The notes: a model not told the origin generated them from the letters alone. Positions 1 to 13,470 are shown, counted from the stretch's first letter. The stretch is 64,000 bases of DNA from Siphonodentalium dalli (GCA_032622095.1 CP136061.1:54881762-54945761); one strand, 5' to 3'. Numbers and translations are program-made.

Positions 1-207
1 TGCAGTCAAATTTCCTGTTGAATTATTAACCTGTGAGGTATGTATCCTGCAGTGACTTAACCTGTGAGGTACATAGCCTGCAGATAAATTTCTGTGCCAT
101 TCTTCATATTAAACAAAATATTGAGTATTACTAATATTCAGGGTTCCATCCAAATTTATGAACTGCTAAATATATATTGCTTTTGATTTGGATTCTAATG
201 TGTTTAG

Positions 208-347
208 CCCTTTCTATACTAAAAGAATTCTCCAATTCAGTTATAAAAGTAGACATTGGAACGGTCTATTATTCACCTGGAGGGGTTTTTATTAGAACAT
301 TTCCTATGGGATAACTACTCATCAATGAGTAATTAGTATAGAAAGGG
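208..347. mobile_element. Family D TTAA-type MITE, internally deleted
   Basis: CCCTTTCTATACTAAA to TTAGTATAGAAAGGG; TTAG left, TTAA right. Confidence 0.82.
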
Positions 348-1111
348 TTAAATAGTATGTTTGAATCAAAAAGTGTCACCTCATCACGATTTCTACCTAT
401 TTATTTTGTGACTTAGGGGTCATGTCAAAAAACAAATTGTTATTCTACAGAATTATATCAAAATTCCGTAGACCTCTGAAAAATATAGATCCAACACAGA
501 TCTCAGTTGGAAATTTGGTAAGTTCAATGAGACAAAAAATCTGTGTTTTCCAACTTCGGTAAAGTTTCGGAAAACATATCGTCAAATAAAAAATTGTAAT
601 TATAACACATTGTCTGGAACCCTCAATACATACTAACAAATCACTATAAATTGACTGGACACTAAGTATTAACTAAATAATGTTAATTACAAACATTAAA
701 AAGTAATAAGTAAAAACGTAATAAATATAAACATAATGATAAATTAATAATTTGAATCACACAGATAATGTTACCGATTGTACACATATTTTAAGTACAT
801 TTCTCATTTAGATAATAGACATGTTTAGATAAAGTTATGTTTGACTTCTGACATGTTATTTTACCATATTACATCGGGCATGAAAAGTCACTTGATTTTT
901 ATTTCGGGAGGTGTGAGATTATGAAATAAATGGGTCAAAATGGATGACAGTTTTATTTCCCTTTCCTGCACAATTGAATAGATGACAAGTGAAACACAAA
1001 ATAATGACTGTAGTGTACATATAGAATCAAATATGACTCGGGAGGACTCATTGGCAATTATCATAGCAACACACTTCAGAAGTCACACATAAAGGTACCT
1101 GAACCTCTCTA
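348..1111. other. AT-rich stretch without recognised feature
   Basis: No coding or repeat signature seen except the short ORF-free AT-rich sequence. Confidence 0.5.
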
Positions 1112-1115
1112 TTAA

Positions 1116-1415
1116 CCCTTTCTTTACTAAATGGATTCTCCCACCCACTTATAAAAGTATGCATTGGAGTGATCTATTATTCATCTGGAGGGGTACTCAG
1201 GATATGTAAGCATACAGACGATCAAATTATAATATTACGGCCATTTGTTGAACTTATTATCTGAACATTTCCCTCCAATAACTATGACTCCTTCTGCACT
1301 TGTATTATCTGTTGTCTGCTCATTTTTCCTGAACACCCCTCCAGATGAATAATAGACCATTCCAATGTATACTTTTATAACTGAGTGGGAGAATCCATGT
1401 GTATTATACTACCAT
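1116..1415. mobile_element. Family D TTAA-type MITE, right end degraded
   Basis: TTAA then CCCTTTCTTTACTAAATGG; palindromic arms with TTATAAAAGTATGCATTGGA and its complement. The end is lost near GAGAATCCATGTG. Confidence 0.75.
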
Positions 1416-1437
1416 AACAGCAGGAATAATCATTTAA

Positions 1438-1626
1438 CCCTTTCTATACTGAATGGATTCTCCCAATCAGTAATAAAAGTATACACTGGAAGTGTCTATT
1501 ATTCATTTAGAGGGGTTTTCAGGAAAAATAAGCAGACGTCAGACAATACAAGTACACAAGGAGTCCTATTTATTGGAGGGAAATGTTCAGACATTTCCTA
1601 ACGTGAATTCATTAGTATGTAAAGGG
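1438..1626. mobile_element. Family D TTAA-type MITE
   Basis: TTAA at 1434-1437 and 1627-1630; CCCTTTCTATACTGAATGG to TTAGTATGTAAAGGG. Confidence 0.83.
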
Positions 1627-1859
1627 TTAAAGTTAATATCATTTTCCGTATGATATGTTCACATGATGTGCATGCAGGATGAGTTTATATTTTCGCTCCT
1701 GTTATCTAGAATCTCACAAGCGAGGCAAGCAATTAAACATATATGTATATCCTCATATGAGTCATCACTTCTGTCAGCCAGCAGGGGGGCATGGAGCTGA
1801 GGGGAGCAACCAAGAGGGCATAAAGTGCCCTTTCATCAGGCGGGTACATGTCTCAAACA

Positions 1860-2319
1860 AGCTATATAGCCTGTTTGGACTATGTATATATATGTTAGCA
1901 CGCTCGAGCTATAAAAAGTATAAATGAACCACTATATTTTGGGTTACGATGACTTGCCCTTATTTGCACATGGCGGAAAATAAGGTGTGATCCATAAGAG
2001 AAATGGCGAAAATTGCAAGTTACCACAAAATTTTCAATTGCGGACAACTGCCCTTAATTTGATAATTCTGGGTGTTAATTTGGTATCTTTCATCACATCT
2101 CACGATTTTGGCATTTAAACACCTATATTTAAAATATTGTGTCTAATAACTTCAGACTTTCATCATGTGCAATTTTCGCCTTTCCATTTCCAATGACACT
2201 TAATTATATAACCAAATATGCGCAATTCATCAAACCCCAAACGTAGTGGTTTGTTTTATTAATGTTTATACTTTTTATGGCTAGGACGAGCTACCATAGA
2301 CAAAACGGGCTATACAGCT
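1860..2319. mobile_element. Inverted-repeat element, unclassified, about 460 bp
   Basis: AGCTATATAGCCTGTTT... and, inverted, AGCTGTATAGCCCGTTT...; inner arms share ATAAAAAGTATAAA and GAACCACTA / CAAACCACTA. No clear target duplication. Confidence 0.65.
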
Positions 2320-2442
2320 GATTTTGAACCTGTGCCCGACAAGAAATGTTATATGCTTACCTATAAAATAGTGGAAAATACTGAAACGTAGATCGTTTCT
2401 CTTAGCTGCCACAGTGAAATATGATTTTATTACTTCACTGTA

Positions 2443-2655
2443 CAGTAATGCTCTAAGTAATCAACTTCTTAACCACAGCAGAATTATGGGTAACTTTTCA
2501 GGATTTAGTCGGAAATATGGCTTGTTGACATTCATCGGAAAGCTCTCGGGGAGGGCTTTCCGATGAATGGCAACAAGCCATATTTTCGACTAAATCCTGA
2601 AAAGTTACCCATAATTCTGCTGTGGTTAAGAAGTCGATTAGTTAGAGCATTACTG
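2443..2655. mobile_element. Family A foldback MITE (mariner-like), 213 bp
   Basis: Almost fully palindromic: CAGTAATGCTCTAAGTAATC to GCATTACTG, flanked by TA (2441-2442, 2656-2657). The CAGT ends plus TA duplication suggest Tc1/mariner mobilisation. Both arms carry TTCTTAACC/GGTTAAGAA where other copies have CTCCTTAACC. Confidence 0.88.
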
Positions 2656-3099
2656 TAGCTGGCCGGCAGTTTACCAGTTGTTTCTTTCCAAGTATTGTTC
2701 AATTTGTTGTACTATTAAATGTGAAAATGCCGCAGAATTTAGCATTTTTACCATTTATGCCAATACCACGGACTAAAAGGTGGCCTTTTATGGAAGTTGT
2801 ACTCCCCCTTGCCCTCGGTTGCTTCCCCCGCCTGTCACACACTAGGTACAGAAGCAATAAAAACATACAGCACTAATATACACTTTTCTGCTTTTTGTGC
2901 TCGCCTTGCCCACAAGTATGCATATGCTTGCTTGCATTGTTTTGGGTAATGTAGTGCACGTTTGTGTTACTAAATGTGGTAACAAAATGGTACTCATTTC
3001 CAAGACATAAACATGAAAAGTATTATCAAATAATATATCTGTCCATCAGCGGTTGTCTCAGTGCAATTGATGTTATCATTAAAGATGGTCTATCTCTTC

Positions 3100-3290
3100 C
3101 AGGCAACAAAGCCCGAAATAATCGACTCCTTAACCACAGCAGAATTATGGGTAACTTTTCAGGATTTAGACGGAAATATGGCTTGAGAGATTTCCGATGA
3201 ATGGCAACAAGCCATATTTTCGACTAAATCCTGAAAAGTTACCCATAATTCTGCTGTGGTTAAGGAGTCAAATTATTTAGAGCATTACTG
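3100..3290. mobile_element. Family A foldback MITE, left end degraded
   Basis: Same palindrome; the right end GCATTACTG is followed by TA, and the first dozen left bases are replaced. A shortened centre joins the two arms. Confidence 0.8.
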
Positions 3291-3787
3291 TACATGTACA
3301 ACAACATAATTTGTATAAATCCCAATTTCAAGACAATACAAATAGCTATTTTGTGAATAAATAAAACTGAAGACTTTGTATATTATTTGTATATTTGGGC
3401 ATATTAAAGTGGTTTATTTTCGATCATAAGATCGTGGTAAATCTATAGTTGAAATACAACTTGTTGTGATTGAGGCTGCTAACAAGATAGAGTTGTCCTT
3501 CTTGGTATGCTTTTGGTATGCACTGAATGTTTTCGCGCATATTTCTTTTCTAAAAATAGCCCATAAAATTGTCCCGCGGATGTGATAAGAAATTATAAAT
3601 AAAATTTATATTAATTTAGAAACTTTTCCGGACATGTGTCATCGATTCATATCTATTATTTTATACCCTGGAATTTATATAAAACTTTCTGGGAAGAGAT
3701 AGACCATTTGTTATACTAACCAAGGGTGCATAAAGTCATTTTGTTTCTCAGCTCAAATTCTCTCTATATAGATATCTGTTCATTTAC

Positions 3788-4026
3788 CCTTCCATGACTG
3801 GAGCTTCCTAAAATTTTGTGAAAACCCTGTGCCAATACATTCTCTTATATATGAGTGTCTCCCATAAGGAGCCTTGCATATCTAAGAGAATGCATTGCCT
3901 AACAATATTTACCTTGACATTATAAGCCAGTGCGTTCTCTTATATATGCCAGGCTCCCTATGGGAGATTTGCATATATAATAGAATGCACTGGCACAGGA
4001 TCTTTAATGCTCCCATCATGAAAGGA
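3788..4026. mobile_element. Family C TTAA-type MITE (piggyBac-like)
   Basis: CCCTTCCATGACTGG to CATCATGAAAGGA, flanked by TTAC and TTAA. Contains the two internal hairpins with arms GCATTCTCTTATATATG. Confidence 0.8.
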
Positions 4027-4079
4027 TTAATGAATAGATGCAATTGTATCTCTATAAATGAAGGAAATATGGGTTAGGA

Positions 4080-4610
4080 AAATTTTAACTTTTTGTTAAG
4101 AATAATAAAAAATTAATTTCCACTCTTTAACTTTTCATTTTCGAAACTATCCGATGATCCACTGTGTATCTATTTTGAGAAACGAGACTGAAATGTGACC
4201 TCATGTTGCTTTGTTCTCATACGCTCAAAGTTCCTCTGTTATGATCTGCATCGTTCTTCTTCACCACTGTCGGAAGCACCGTGGTTACATGCTCACCATT
4301 TTAACTATGGCTGTGAAATAGTAGTGTACAGAGCTACGTGCGTAGTCATGCGTAGTTAGAACGTTGTTGTATTGTCCTCGCCACACATGCGTGTAGAGTG
4401 CATCGTAATACAATAAACATATATATAATATATCTGAGTGTTTAACCTAATATTACACCCAACCCTATGGGGGATCCACAATGGCTCATCGTAATAGATA
4501 GAACACAACATGCATCTTAGAGATACACTGACTGATTTAATGTTAGCAGACGTCAGACTTGAATTCTCCCGCACATGTCATCACAAATGTAAACGAATAT
4601 CTTATGTGAT
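4080..4610. other. Unannotated spacer
   Basis: Nothing supported. A short open frame on the minus strand (4356-4574) has no recognisable domain. Confidence 0.45.
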
Positions 4611-4619
4611 CGGCATGAT

Positions 4620-4830
4620 CAAGCCTTGAAATAGTGAGCCTGTCATTTGCAGAATGAGGTCCCCAGAGGGTGAATTTAGTGATGCTATCCCGCACAGCGG
4701 GCTAGCATCACCAAATACACCCTCTGGGGACCTCATTCTGCTTAGGCCTTAGCAGAATGAGGTTCCCAGAGGGTGAATTTGGTGATGCTAGCCCGCTGTG
4801 CAACTTACAGGCTCACTATTTCAAGGCTTG
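4620..4830. mobile_element. Family B hAT-like MITE, 211 bp, perfect 8-bp duplication
   Basis: CAAGCCTTGAAATAGTGAGC to TATTTCAAGGCTTG, flanked by GGCATGAT at 4612-4619 and 4831-4838. The interior is two foldback modules (GCAGAATGAGGTCCCCAG ... CTGGGGACCTCATTCTGC). Confidence 0.9.
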
Positions 4831-5163
4831 GGCATGATTTTATAACTTGTTTATATAAGTAACATAATTACTGATTAGGGAATAAAGATGCGTGTATATC
4901 TGCAAGATACTGTAAATTTTGACATCTAGCGATAATTTTTATTGTCTTTTATTTTGGAAATAATTTATGATCATCCAAGCCGCTGTAAACTGCGACCTCC
5001 TGAACTCTCATGGTGTCTGCGCATGTCTGGATATATCCGGTGGAATGTTTGCTAGGCTGATAACAATCAAGGTAGAGAGAACAAAATAGATTTCAAAAAT
5101 CTAAATCTAATATTTTCACAAAATAGTAATTTATGGGTGTTAAATGGGACAGGGTAACTTTAA

Positions 5164-5418
5164 GCCTTCCATGACTGGAGCTTCCTGAAATTTTGCGAAA
5201 AACCTGTGCCAATGCATTCTCTTATATATGTGAGTCTCCCACAGGGAGCCTCACATATATAAGAGAATGCATTGGACTAACAATATTTACCTTCACATTG
5301 TAAGCCAGTGCATTCTCTGATATATGTGAAGCTCCCTATGGGAGACTCGCATATATAAGAGAATGCACTGGCACAGGATCTTCAATGCTACAACCGTGCT
5401 GCTCACATCATGAAAGGG
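5164..5418. mobile_element. Family C TTAA-type MITE
   Basis: GCCTTCCATGACTGG to CATCATGAAAGGG, TTAA at 5160-5163 and 5419-5422. Two internal hairpins. Confidence 0.85.
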
Positions 5419-5422
5419 TTAA

Positions 5423-6660
5423 TTTGGGTAAGCTGTCTCTACATTTGCTTAATAAGGACAATTGCTTTGTTTTATAAAATGAATTTGATGAACCTTTTAG
5501 TTAACAAGAACAATGGAACCCGGGAACATTGTGTGATCTATCACTTCCTAACAAGTTTATATGGTTTCCTGAGTATAAAATAATACAAAAAATCAAAGAC
5601 CCCTGTCAAGAAAGACTTCTAACAATTAATAGTGATTTTAATTTTTGGGTGTAATACATTCGATAATACATAGAATCAAATTGGGATATTTTAAGGCTCC
5701 TGGAGTGTAGCAATCTGGAGAACTCTATCTCTATCTGAGATCACGTGAACGCTTCATGACTTTTCTGAAATAGTAACAAAAAAATGTCCCGATTTATTAT
5801 CGCATTATATATAAGAAAATATTGATATAAAATCAATATTAAAATAATAGATAGAAGTATCTGCAACTCATATTTATTATTTTATACCCGGAAAACTATA
5901 TAAAACGTATTTAGTTTAAACAGTATTTATTACAGTTACAAATATAGGATGAATCAAGATTTCATGGATTGGATCCGACAGCAAGCATATGTGCTTATAT
6001 GAGTTGTTTCCGTATTTAGTAAGAGATAATCCATCTTTAATAAAAATTTTAGAAAATTGTCCCGATTCATCCCATTTTACAGTCCAATAATAATTGCTAA
6101 AAATTGGCCAAGAAATTTCTGACCTGAACAAAATCTGATAAGAAGATAATATATGGTCCTCCAAATTGTGGGGGCTTGTGTTTACTTATGGGCTTGTTTA
6201 TCCTGAGATTCCATTCACCCCGGAGTCCCTAATTCATCAAAAAATGTCAATTCCGCAAACTGACCAGCTTATCCTGAGATCTAGTCAATATTATATCGCA
6301 TCCATTACGACCCAATTTTGTGTTTTCTCAGTGATATCCCTTGTTGACCCTCTATGATTGATGTCCCACATAGAACGAATCGTTCTCGTTATTGTCTTCT
6401 AACGACCCTCTATCATCTTTCAACTAATGAGGTCGCTCAGCCTTTGAATGTTCACGAAGATTTCGGACCATCCAATATGTTTTGTTTATAAAGTAGCAGC
6501 AAGGGACGTGGTGTGTAATTGGCAGGAAGGCTCCCCCCCCCCCCCCCCCCCGACTTTAACACAACTGGTTATTTAAAGTGGTCCTGCTAATTTGCTGTGA
6601 TCCAGATCATTATTCAAACACCAATGCATCAATTATTAAAAATATTTAAACATATATTTT
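5423..6660. other. Unannotated spacer
   Basis: AT-rich; repeated phrase ATTTATTATTTTATACCCGGAA also occurs near 3650, so part of this (5770-5920) is a diverged dispersed repeat. Poly-C at 6533. No gene seen. Confidence 0.45.
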
Positions 6661-6665
6661 CTCAA

Positions 6666-6800
6666 CCCTTTCAGTGCCAAGTCCGATTTTTGTATCAACC
6701 CTTATTTCCTTGATCATTTTTCAAATTTATTGATTATAATAATGTGATACATTGATGGAAAGAGCTCTAAGATACAATAATCGGACTTGGCACTGAAAGG
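6666..6800. mobile_element. Family E TTAA-type MITE
   Basis: CCCTTTCAGTGCCAAGTCCG to CGGACTTGGCACTGAAAGGG (20-bp inverted repeat), TTAA right, TCAA left; 135 bp. Confidence 0.85.
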
Positions 6801-7110
6801 GTTAAACGGACATGGGTCATTCGAGCTCTTCAAATTTTGTCTACATAATTTCGAAGGAGGTATAAGATAGGTTGACAAATACATGAAATATTAATATGCT
6901 GGCTTTATATGCTCTGAAAGATACTTGCCATGGTCACATGTCATTTTTCCGGCTGTTTTCAATTTTTCGCACAGAAGTGAAACAAACGATCTTTATTTCT
7001 ACCACATCAGGAATAGACTAACATGGAACGCTCTTTTCTGTTACATGTCGTGCACATGGCTGTTGTTTGTTTGGGACACACGTTCAACGTTGTATTTTTG
7101 ATGACTTTAA

Positions 7111-7567
7111 AGGTACTCAACCCGATAAAACTCGTCTCAATTACTATTTCAATGGCTTCGGGGGTCAAAAATATTTGATTCGAGTCGAGGAAGTCACCCA
7201 TCAAAGCTCAGATTTGTTAGATATCGATTTTAGAAATCTATTATTTTTCATTATCGGGAATACTATCTGGCCCAGAACTCAGTCAAAATTGCGTTAAAAT
7301 TACCACTTGATTTTAGAGTTATTCATCCTTGTCTGTTTGAATAGATTTGGAGTACACATCCAGAGCAGATTACGGCAGTTATTAGTACTCATCTCGAGAA
7401 CATAACAAATTTGAAAAATCAATATCTAATAACTCTGAGCTTTGTTTGACTCAAATCAAATATTTTTTACCCCCAAAGCCAAAGAAATAGTAATATAGGA
7501 CCCTCTGATCGGATTGTTGTTGTTGGAATCTGTTGAGATGGGGACCCTCTTTACGGGTTGAGTACCT
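7111..7567. mobile_element. Family H TTAA-flanked MITE, 457 bp
   Basis: AGGTACTCAACCCG to CGGGTTGAGTACCT with TTAA at 7107-7110 and 7568-7571. The arms share further inverted similarity (TTACTATTTCA.TGGCTTCGG and complement). Confidence 0.8.
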
Positions 7568-7746
7568 TTAATGTGCCTTTCTGTGACATAAGGGTCACAG
7601 AAAGGTAGTTCAAGTATTTATCAACCTATTTTGAAATCTGAAGAAAAAAAAGTTTCATACAGGCAGGGTTTTTTTTCTTCAAATTGCATGGATTAGCCAA
7701 ACACCAAAAAAATTCAACTTTAGAAATGATCCCGATTATCCCCATA

Positions 7747-7785
7747 CCCCCCCCCCCCCCCCCCCCCACCCCCCCCCCCCACCCC
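7747..7785 (+). repeat. Poly-C tract
   Basis: About 38 bases, C with two single A interruptions. A shorter C18 tract lies at 6533-6551, others at 10867-10880 and 56813-56822. Confidence 0.9.
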
Positions 7786-8384
7786 TCACCCATTATAGGT
7801 TAACATTTACAACAGCTGGAACTTTAATGCCTGAAACAATTTAAGTTGGAAATTCATACTGAAAGATAGGCTCAAATTGATATATTACAAATTTTTTTTG
7901 GTTAAATATGTGGATTTTAGATTTAAGCCCAACAGTGAAATATTTTCCAGACAGAAATTAGATAAAAATTTAACCATACAATGATGTTGAGCTGAAATTA
8001 TATTTTAAAGCACTAAATACAGTTAAGCATTCTGATACACACGGGGAAGCCAGTGCAATATATATAAATCGAGGTTTGACTCTCTCCAAATTTAAACCCT
8101 TAGTGAATGTGCAAGAAATGTTTATGAAAAGCAATATGGGGGGTGGGGGAATGTAAGCAATGATAGCATCTCCTTGCAAGATTTCCTTTTTGTCATTCTG
8201 TGGTTATTTCGGTCATTTTCACTTGAAAATCAGCAAATTATCTCAAAATCTTTTAAAGTGTAAAGGTTAATTGTGCCAGTTTTTATATCTGATATCTATC
8301 TACTTAGCAAAGGACACAAACATAGATAATGTCACAAATTTGTACTCTGGTTAACGCCCGTAGAGATCATATTCCACCAGGGTC

Positions 8385-8700
8385 AACCCTTTATTCCGAA
8401 AGATCCGATACTCCGAAGGTCCTATATTCCGAAGACCCAATATTCCGAAGGTCCGATATTCTGAAAGTCCAATGCTCTGAAGGTCAGATACTCAGAAGTT
8501 TTGACACTTCAAAGGCCCAATAGGCCGAAGGTTCCATAATACGAAGGTCCGATACTCCGAAGGTCCGATATTCTGAAAATCCGATATTCCAAAGGTCCGA
8601 TACTCCGAAGTTCAGACACTCCGAAGGACCAATAGGCTGAAGGTTCCATAATACGAAGGTCCAATTATCTGAAGGTCCGATACTCTGAAGTTCAAATTAT
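8385..8700 (+). repeat. Minisatellite, about 18-19-bp unit (TCCGAAGGTCCGATAT)
   Basis: About 17 degenerate units of TTCCGAAGGTCCGATACT type; some with TTC(T)GAAAGTCC. The complementary array lies at 12380-12590 in inverse orientation. Confidence 0.88.
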
Positions 8701-9164
8701 TATAAGGGCTGTCAATTGATATGCATATGTAAATTTAATTATTTTAAAGCCTCTACCATTATGTGCAACAATGTAAGAATTCATTGATGTCACGGTGGAG
8801 ATTTGAAGGCGGCCCAGTCCCAACTATAGCCACATGCAGGAACCTGGCCATGGGGCAAAATACTAAATACTAGAACACTAATAAATGTATATGCTCATTC
8901 ATGAAAATTTATCCCCTCCTATGGAGCCTGGTATAGTAAGCAGTCTCTTAACTATGTCGCTTCCCTCTTTCTCACATTCTCTATATCTATCTTCTTCACG
9001 CTCTCTGCTTGCTCACCCTCTCTCCACCTCTCTCGACATATTACTGCAAATATAATATTTCGCGCCTGGATTTCATGATTATTAACTCTGTTCCTGTCGC
9101 AGCCTCTCCAAAATGTTTGGCCGAGTTGGCTATGAACGAATTTGTGGTCATTCCGGTCATTTTA

Positions 9165-12100
9165 TGATATACTAGCAGGGTTACCCGGCGTTTCCCAGGT
9201 TAAAGTGATGTGAAACCCTCTGCATATTGTGGATATATGATGGGAATAGAGGATACTCTTGCTCAAAGTATTACACATATTCTCATAAATTATATATCCA
9301 AATAGCACCACAAAACATGATTCTTACACACGGAATATAAGTAGTAGCTCACCTTGTCGGGCCGGAGCGCTTGTCATTTTGTTTATAGCGATTAATCCGT
9401 CCCACCAATAAAGAACTATTTATTTATTTACAACTACGTATACTTCAGACGTTATAACATGAACATCATAAACTCATTAGTTCGCAAAAATAAAATACGA
9501 AAATAGATGTATCAATTAATCTAGTGGGTTGGACTAAGATCTTGATGATACCTGGCTATCATATATCCATGAAGATATAGATGTTTCAAAGAAATGTCCA
9601 GGTGCCCCTCTGTTCATTGTGCTATATACTGGCTAATTGTTCTCAGTTTGAAAGAAATGTTCTATGCAACTACATCAGCTACATGTGCCCGACACAGAGC
9701 GAGATTTTGAGTTGTTTATGTTAGGCGATGAGTCTGTTCTAAAACATGAAATATATCATCTGTATATTGGGTAGATATATAACCTTGTCAGATGTCAGTA
9801 TTGGAGGATCCTGCCACGTGCCACTGACTCTGTTTTCTTTTATCTCAGAAGAAATACGGCACACTGTGACCACTATTGTTGAACAGGCCTTCTATACATT
9901 TCCATATCTCTTTTAACTTTTTTTGTGGAAACTGTATTGAATGGGGCAGACTCAATTGTGTTATAATAATAACATGAGCTATTCTAATATTTTAACATGC
10001 ACCATTATCTTCGTCATAAAAAGTTACCACTGTTAGAACGCTTTGGTGCCATCTCGGTGGTACCCCCGTGAAGTTATATATAGAACACATACAGAGACAT
10101 ATATTTGCAAATATATCTAGGCACCAAATGTGACCTTTTTAACTCGCACGATTTGATTCCTCGTATCATTTGAGAAGAACGTGTATGAATTTGATGCTAA
10201 TTGACACTAAACATATCTCTATCAGTTGTGGTGACCCGCCCGTCCCTATTTCGGACTCAAGCGGCGCTACATTTGACATCATTAACCACAAACTTAGACT
10301 CATTATGGAGATGAATATATATATATAATTGTTGAAAATTGGCGAGTATACACATTTGTATCAAATTTAGGGCCTCCATATCTCTCACCCAAACGGCACC
10401 AATTCAGCGTATTTAAACCACACGATTTTAGATTCGTCGTATCACGGAGAAGAATAGGTATCAGTCTGGTGGAAATCGGCGCTAAACATATTGTTTATCC
10501 ATTTTTGTGTGTCTCTCTCTCTCACCTCTGTGGACCCATGTCTCGAATGGCACCACTTTTGACATCTTTAAACCACACAATTAGACTCCTGATATCATGG
10601 AGATAAAGTTTGGTGCTAATCGGCGACTAAACTTTTTTTGATATCAAATTTAGTGCCCACTCCACAGCCCACACCCCAAACCATCAACAGCACCAATATA
10701 GCGTCTTTAAATCACATGATTTGATTCATCATATCATGGATAAGTGCACCCCTGACTCGAATGACACCATGCACTTTTAACAGTTTTTAGACTCCTCATA
10801 CCCATGTTGATGGTTTTGTATAAGTTTGGTAGCAATCGGTGAATAAACAAATTCTTATCAAATTTAGTGCCTACCCCCCCCCCCCCATCTCACATCCAAA
10901 CGACACCAATTTGGCATCTTTAAATCACACAATTAGATTCCGTGTATCATGGAGAAGAATGTGAATTAATTTGGTGGAAATCGGCGCTAAAATTATTTTT
11001 ATCAATGTTGGTGCCCCTCTCCCTTTCAGTGCACCCCTGACTGGAATGACGCCACTTTACAATGACGCTAGTATACAAATTTGTATACAATTTATGCCCC
11101 CATATCTCTCATCCAAACGGCACCAATTTGGCGCATCTAAACCAGACAATTAGATTTCTCGTATCACTGAGAATATGTATCAATCTGGTGGAAATCAGCG
11201 CTACGCTAAACATGTTGTTCATCTTTTTTGTGTTCCTCTCACCCTCTATGCATCCTGACTCGAATGCCCCCACTTGTGACAGCTTGTGACATCCATAAAC
11301 CACAAAATTAGACTCTTGATATCATGGAGATGATTATTGATCAGTTTGGTAAACCAATTTTGATCAATTATTGCGTATCAATTTTGGTGCCCCTCTGCCT
11401 TTCAGTTCAACCCTGACTCGAATGATGCCATTTTGACAGATTTAAGTCACACCATTAGACTCCTCATACCATGGGGATGATATTGTATAAGTGTGGTGGC
11501 AATCGGCGACTAAACCCATTCTTATCAAATTGAGTGCCCCTCACACAATCTTTCATCCAAACGACAGCAATTTGGAGTCTTTAAATCGCACAATTAGATT
11601 CCTTGTATCATGGAGAAGAATATATATCAATTTGGTGGAATTCGACGATAAAATATGTTTTTCAATTTTGGTGCCCCTCTCCCCTTCCGTACATCCCTGA
11701 TGCGAATGGCACCACGTTTGACATATTTAAAAAACACCATTAGATTCCACATATCATGGTAATTATTATATAAAAGTTTCGTGGCAAACATTTGTTCTAC
11801 CCCTCCCCCTTTTCTGCCCCTGACAACGGCGTCACTTTAGAAAATTCTAACCCACACCATTATCTTTCTCGTAAAAAGTTACTCCTAATAGACCGTTTGG
11901 TGCCATCTAGATGGTCCCTCGACGCTAAACTTAGTTTATCAATTTTGGTGCCCCCTTCCGTGCATCCCTGACTCGAACGGCATCACTCTTGATATATTTA
12001 AACCACACCATCAGATTCCTTATATCATGGGGATGATTATATATAAGTTTCGTGGCAATCGGCGAAAACAAAAACATTCTGCCCCTCCCCCTTTTCTGCC

Positions 12101-12262
12101 CCTGACAACAATGGCGTCACTTTATAAAATCCTAACACTCACCATTATCTTTCTCGTAAAAAGTTACCCCTAGTAAACCCCTTTGGTGTCATCTAGATGG
12201 TCCCCTGTGAATTTCTATAGAACACAGACAGACAGACATTCGCAAATATAGATATAGATGGT
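9165..12262. repeat. Composite repeat with about 145-170-bp degenerate units
   Basis: Begins ACTAGCAGGGTTACCCGGCG, ends GAACACAGACAGACAGACAT and ATAGATATAG. Between them at least ten degenerate units contain CTTTAAACCACAC.ATTAGATTC, TATCATGGAGA, GTGGCAATCGGCGACTAAAC and TTTGGTGCCCCTC. A second CATACAGAGACATAT...GCAAATATATCTAG end-like piece at 10090 suggests two merged copies. No coding seen; class not determined. Confidence 0.7.
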
Positions 12263-12379
12263 GCACATTGAATAAGGAACAAAATTCACGTCGCTTGCTC
12301 TCCTCTAATTAAGGCCCATTGGGATGGTGCAGAATCTCAGAACCCCACAGTCACGACAATGCATCGGTAGATCTATCCT

Positions 12380-12590
12380 ACACCAGAACCTTCGGAGTAA
12401 TCTGTCTTTGGAGTATAAAAACTTCGGAGTATTAATAGACCTGCAGTTTATTGGACCTTCAGAGTATTAATACTTCGGAATATCGTACCTCTTTGGAGTA
12501 TTAATACTTTGGAATATCGGACCTTCATAGTAACGGACCTTCAGAATATCTGACCTTCGGAGTATTGGGTCTTCAGAATAAAGGTACGTC
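12380..12590 (-). repeat. Minisatellite, same unit inverted
   Basis: ACCTTCGGAGTATTAATACTT-like units; the minus strand reads TCCGAAGGT as in 8385-8700. Confidence 0.85.
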
Positions 12591-12801
12591 ACCAATCCAC
12601 CAGTACAAAACCTGGGAACTTTTTGATGTGCTGAACTGTTCTGACAGGGAACATTATAACATTGAACAAACAAGGCAGGGAAAATATTTCTTTGTTACTA
12701 CTTGTTCCTCAATAATCTACCTCACACAAGGGGGTATTCCCAGCTTGAGATTACATGCTCTTCTGTGACTTTTGTAAGCCGATATTGCTATAAACGGGTC
12801 A

Positions 12802-12906
12802 GAGAGCTTTCCGATGAATGGCAACAAGCCACATTTCCGACTAAATCCTGAAAAGTTACCCATAATTCTGCTGTGGTTAAGGGGTCGATTAATTAGAGCA
12901 TTACTG
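12802..12906. mobile_element. Family A half copy
   Basis: Only the right arm, from the palindrome centre (GAGAGCTTTCC) to GCATTACTG, then TA. Confidence 0.8.
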
Positions 12907-13470
12907 TATATTTGGATGCCCATTCAGCAGTGGTGACCTCTGCAGCAGACGAGACATGTCTTATAAAAGTAGACTCAAGTCAGCATTTTTACAAAGAAAC
13001 CTAATGAATAACGTATAAGACATGTATTCATCATATAAAATGAGGCAATGACATCCCACAATTCCAAGGGCATAAAACAGCAAACATTACATAAATAAAT
13101 CATGCAATATTCCTACAACGCCTCATTACCTAATCAGCCAAATCCTTTCATGTGATTTATTTTTCCCATTTTCTTCATCTCGCTTGGACATAAAATGAGT
13201 CACATAATTTACAATAGAATTTCCTCGGTAGTCCTGCAGACACGCAGGTAGATTTAATTTATAATTAATCATTTTGCCGTCATGCAGCATTTTCTCATCC
13301 GTTTCCTTGAAGTTTTTAACCCTTCTGTATTTATATAGATTCTTTGGAAGCTGGAAATGTAACGAGGGAATAAATTCCTAACTCTGCTAAACTGAGGGTA
13401 TGATAGTTCGAGGTTCGATAGTCTAAGGGTTTAATAGTCAGGTATACATGAAACCAATCTGTCACATACA
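12907..13470. other. Unannotated spacer
   Basis: No gene or repeat recognised. Confidence 0.45.

Larger units (their letters stand above)
7572..9164. other. Spacer with poly-C tract and minisatellite
   Basis: Apart from the annotated tracts, no coding or transposon ends recognised. Confidence 0.45.

Noticed and set aside
7100-7300. Overlapping open frames on both strands in 7007-7297
   Set aside because: They lie in the arm of the family H TTAA element and have no domain.
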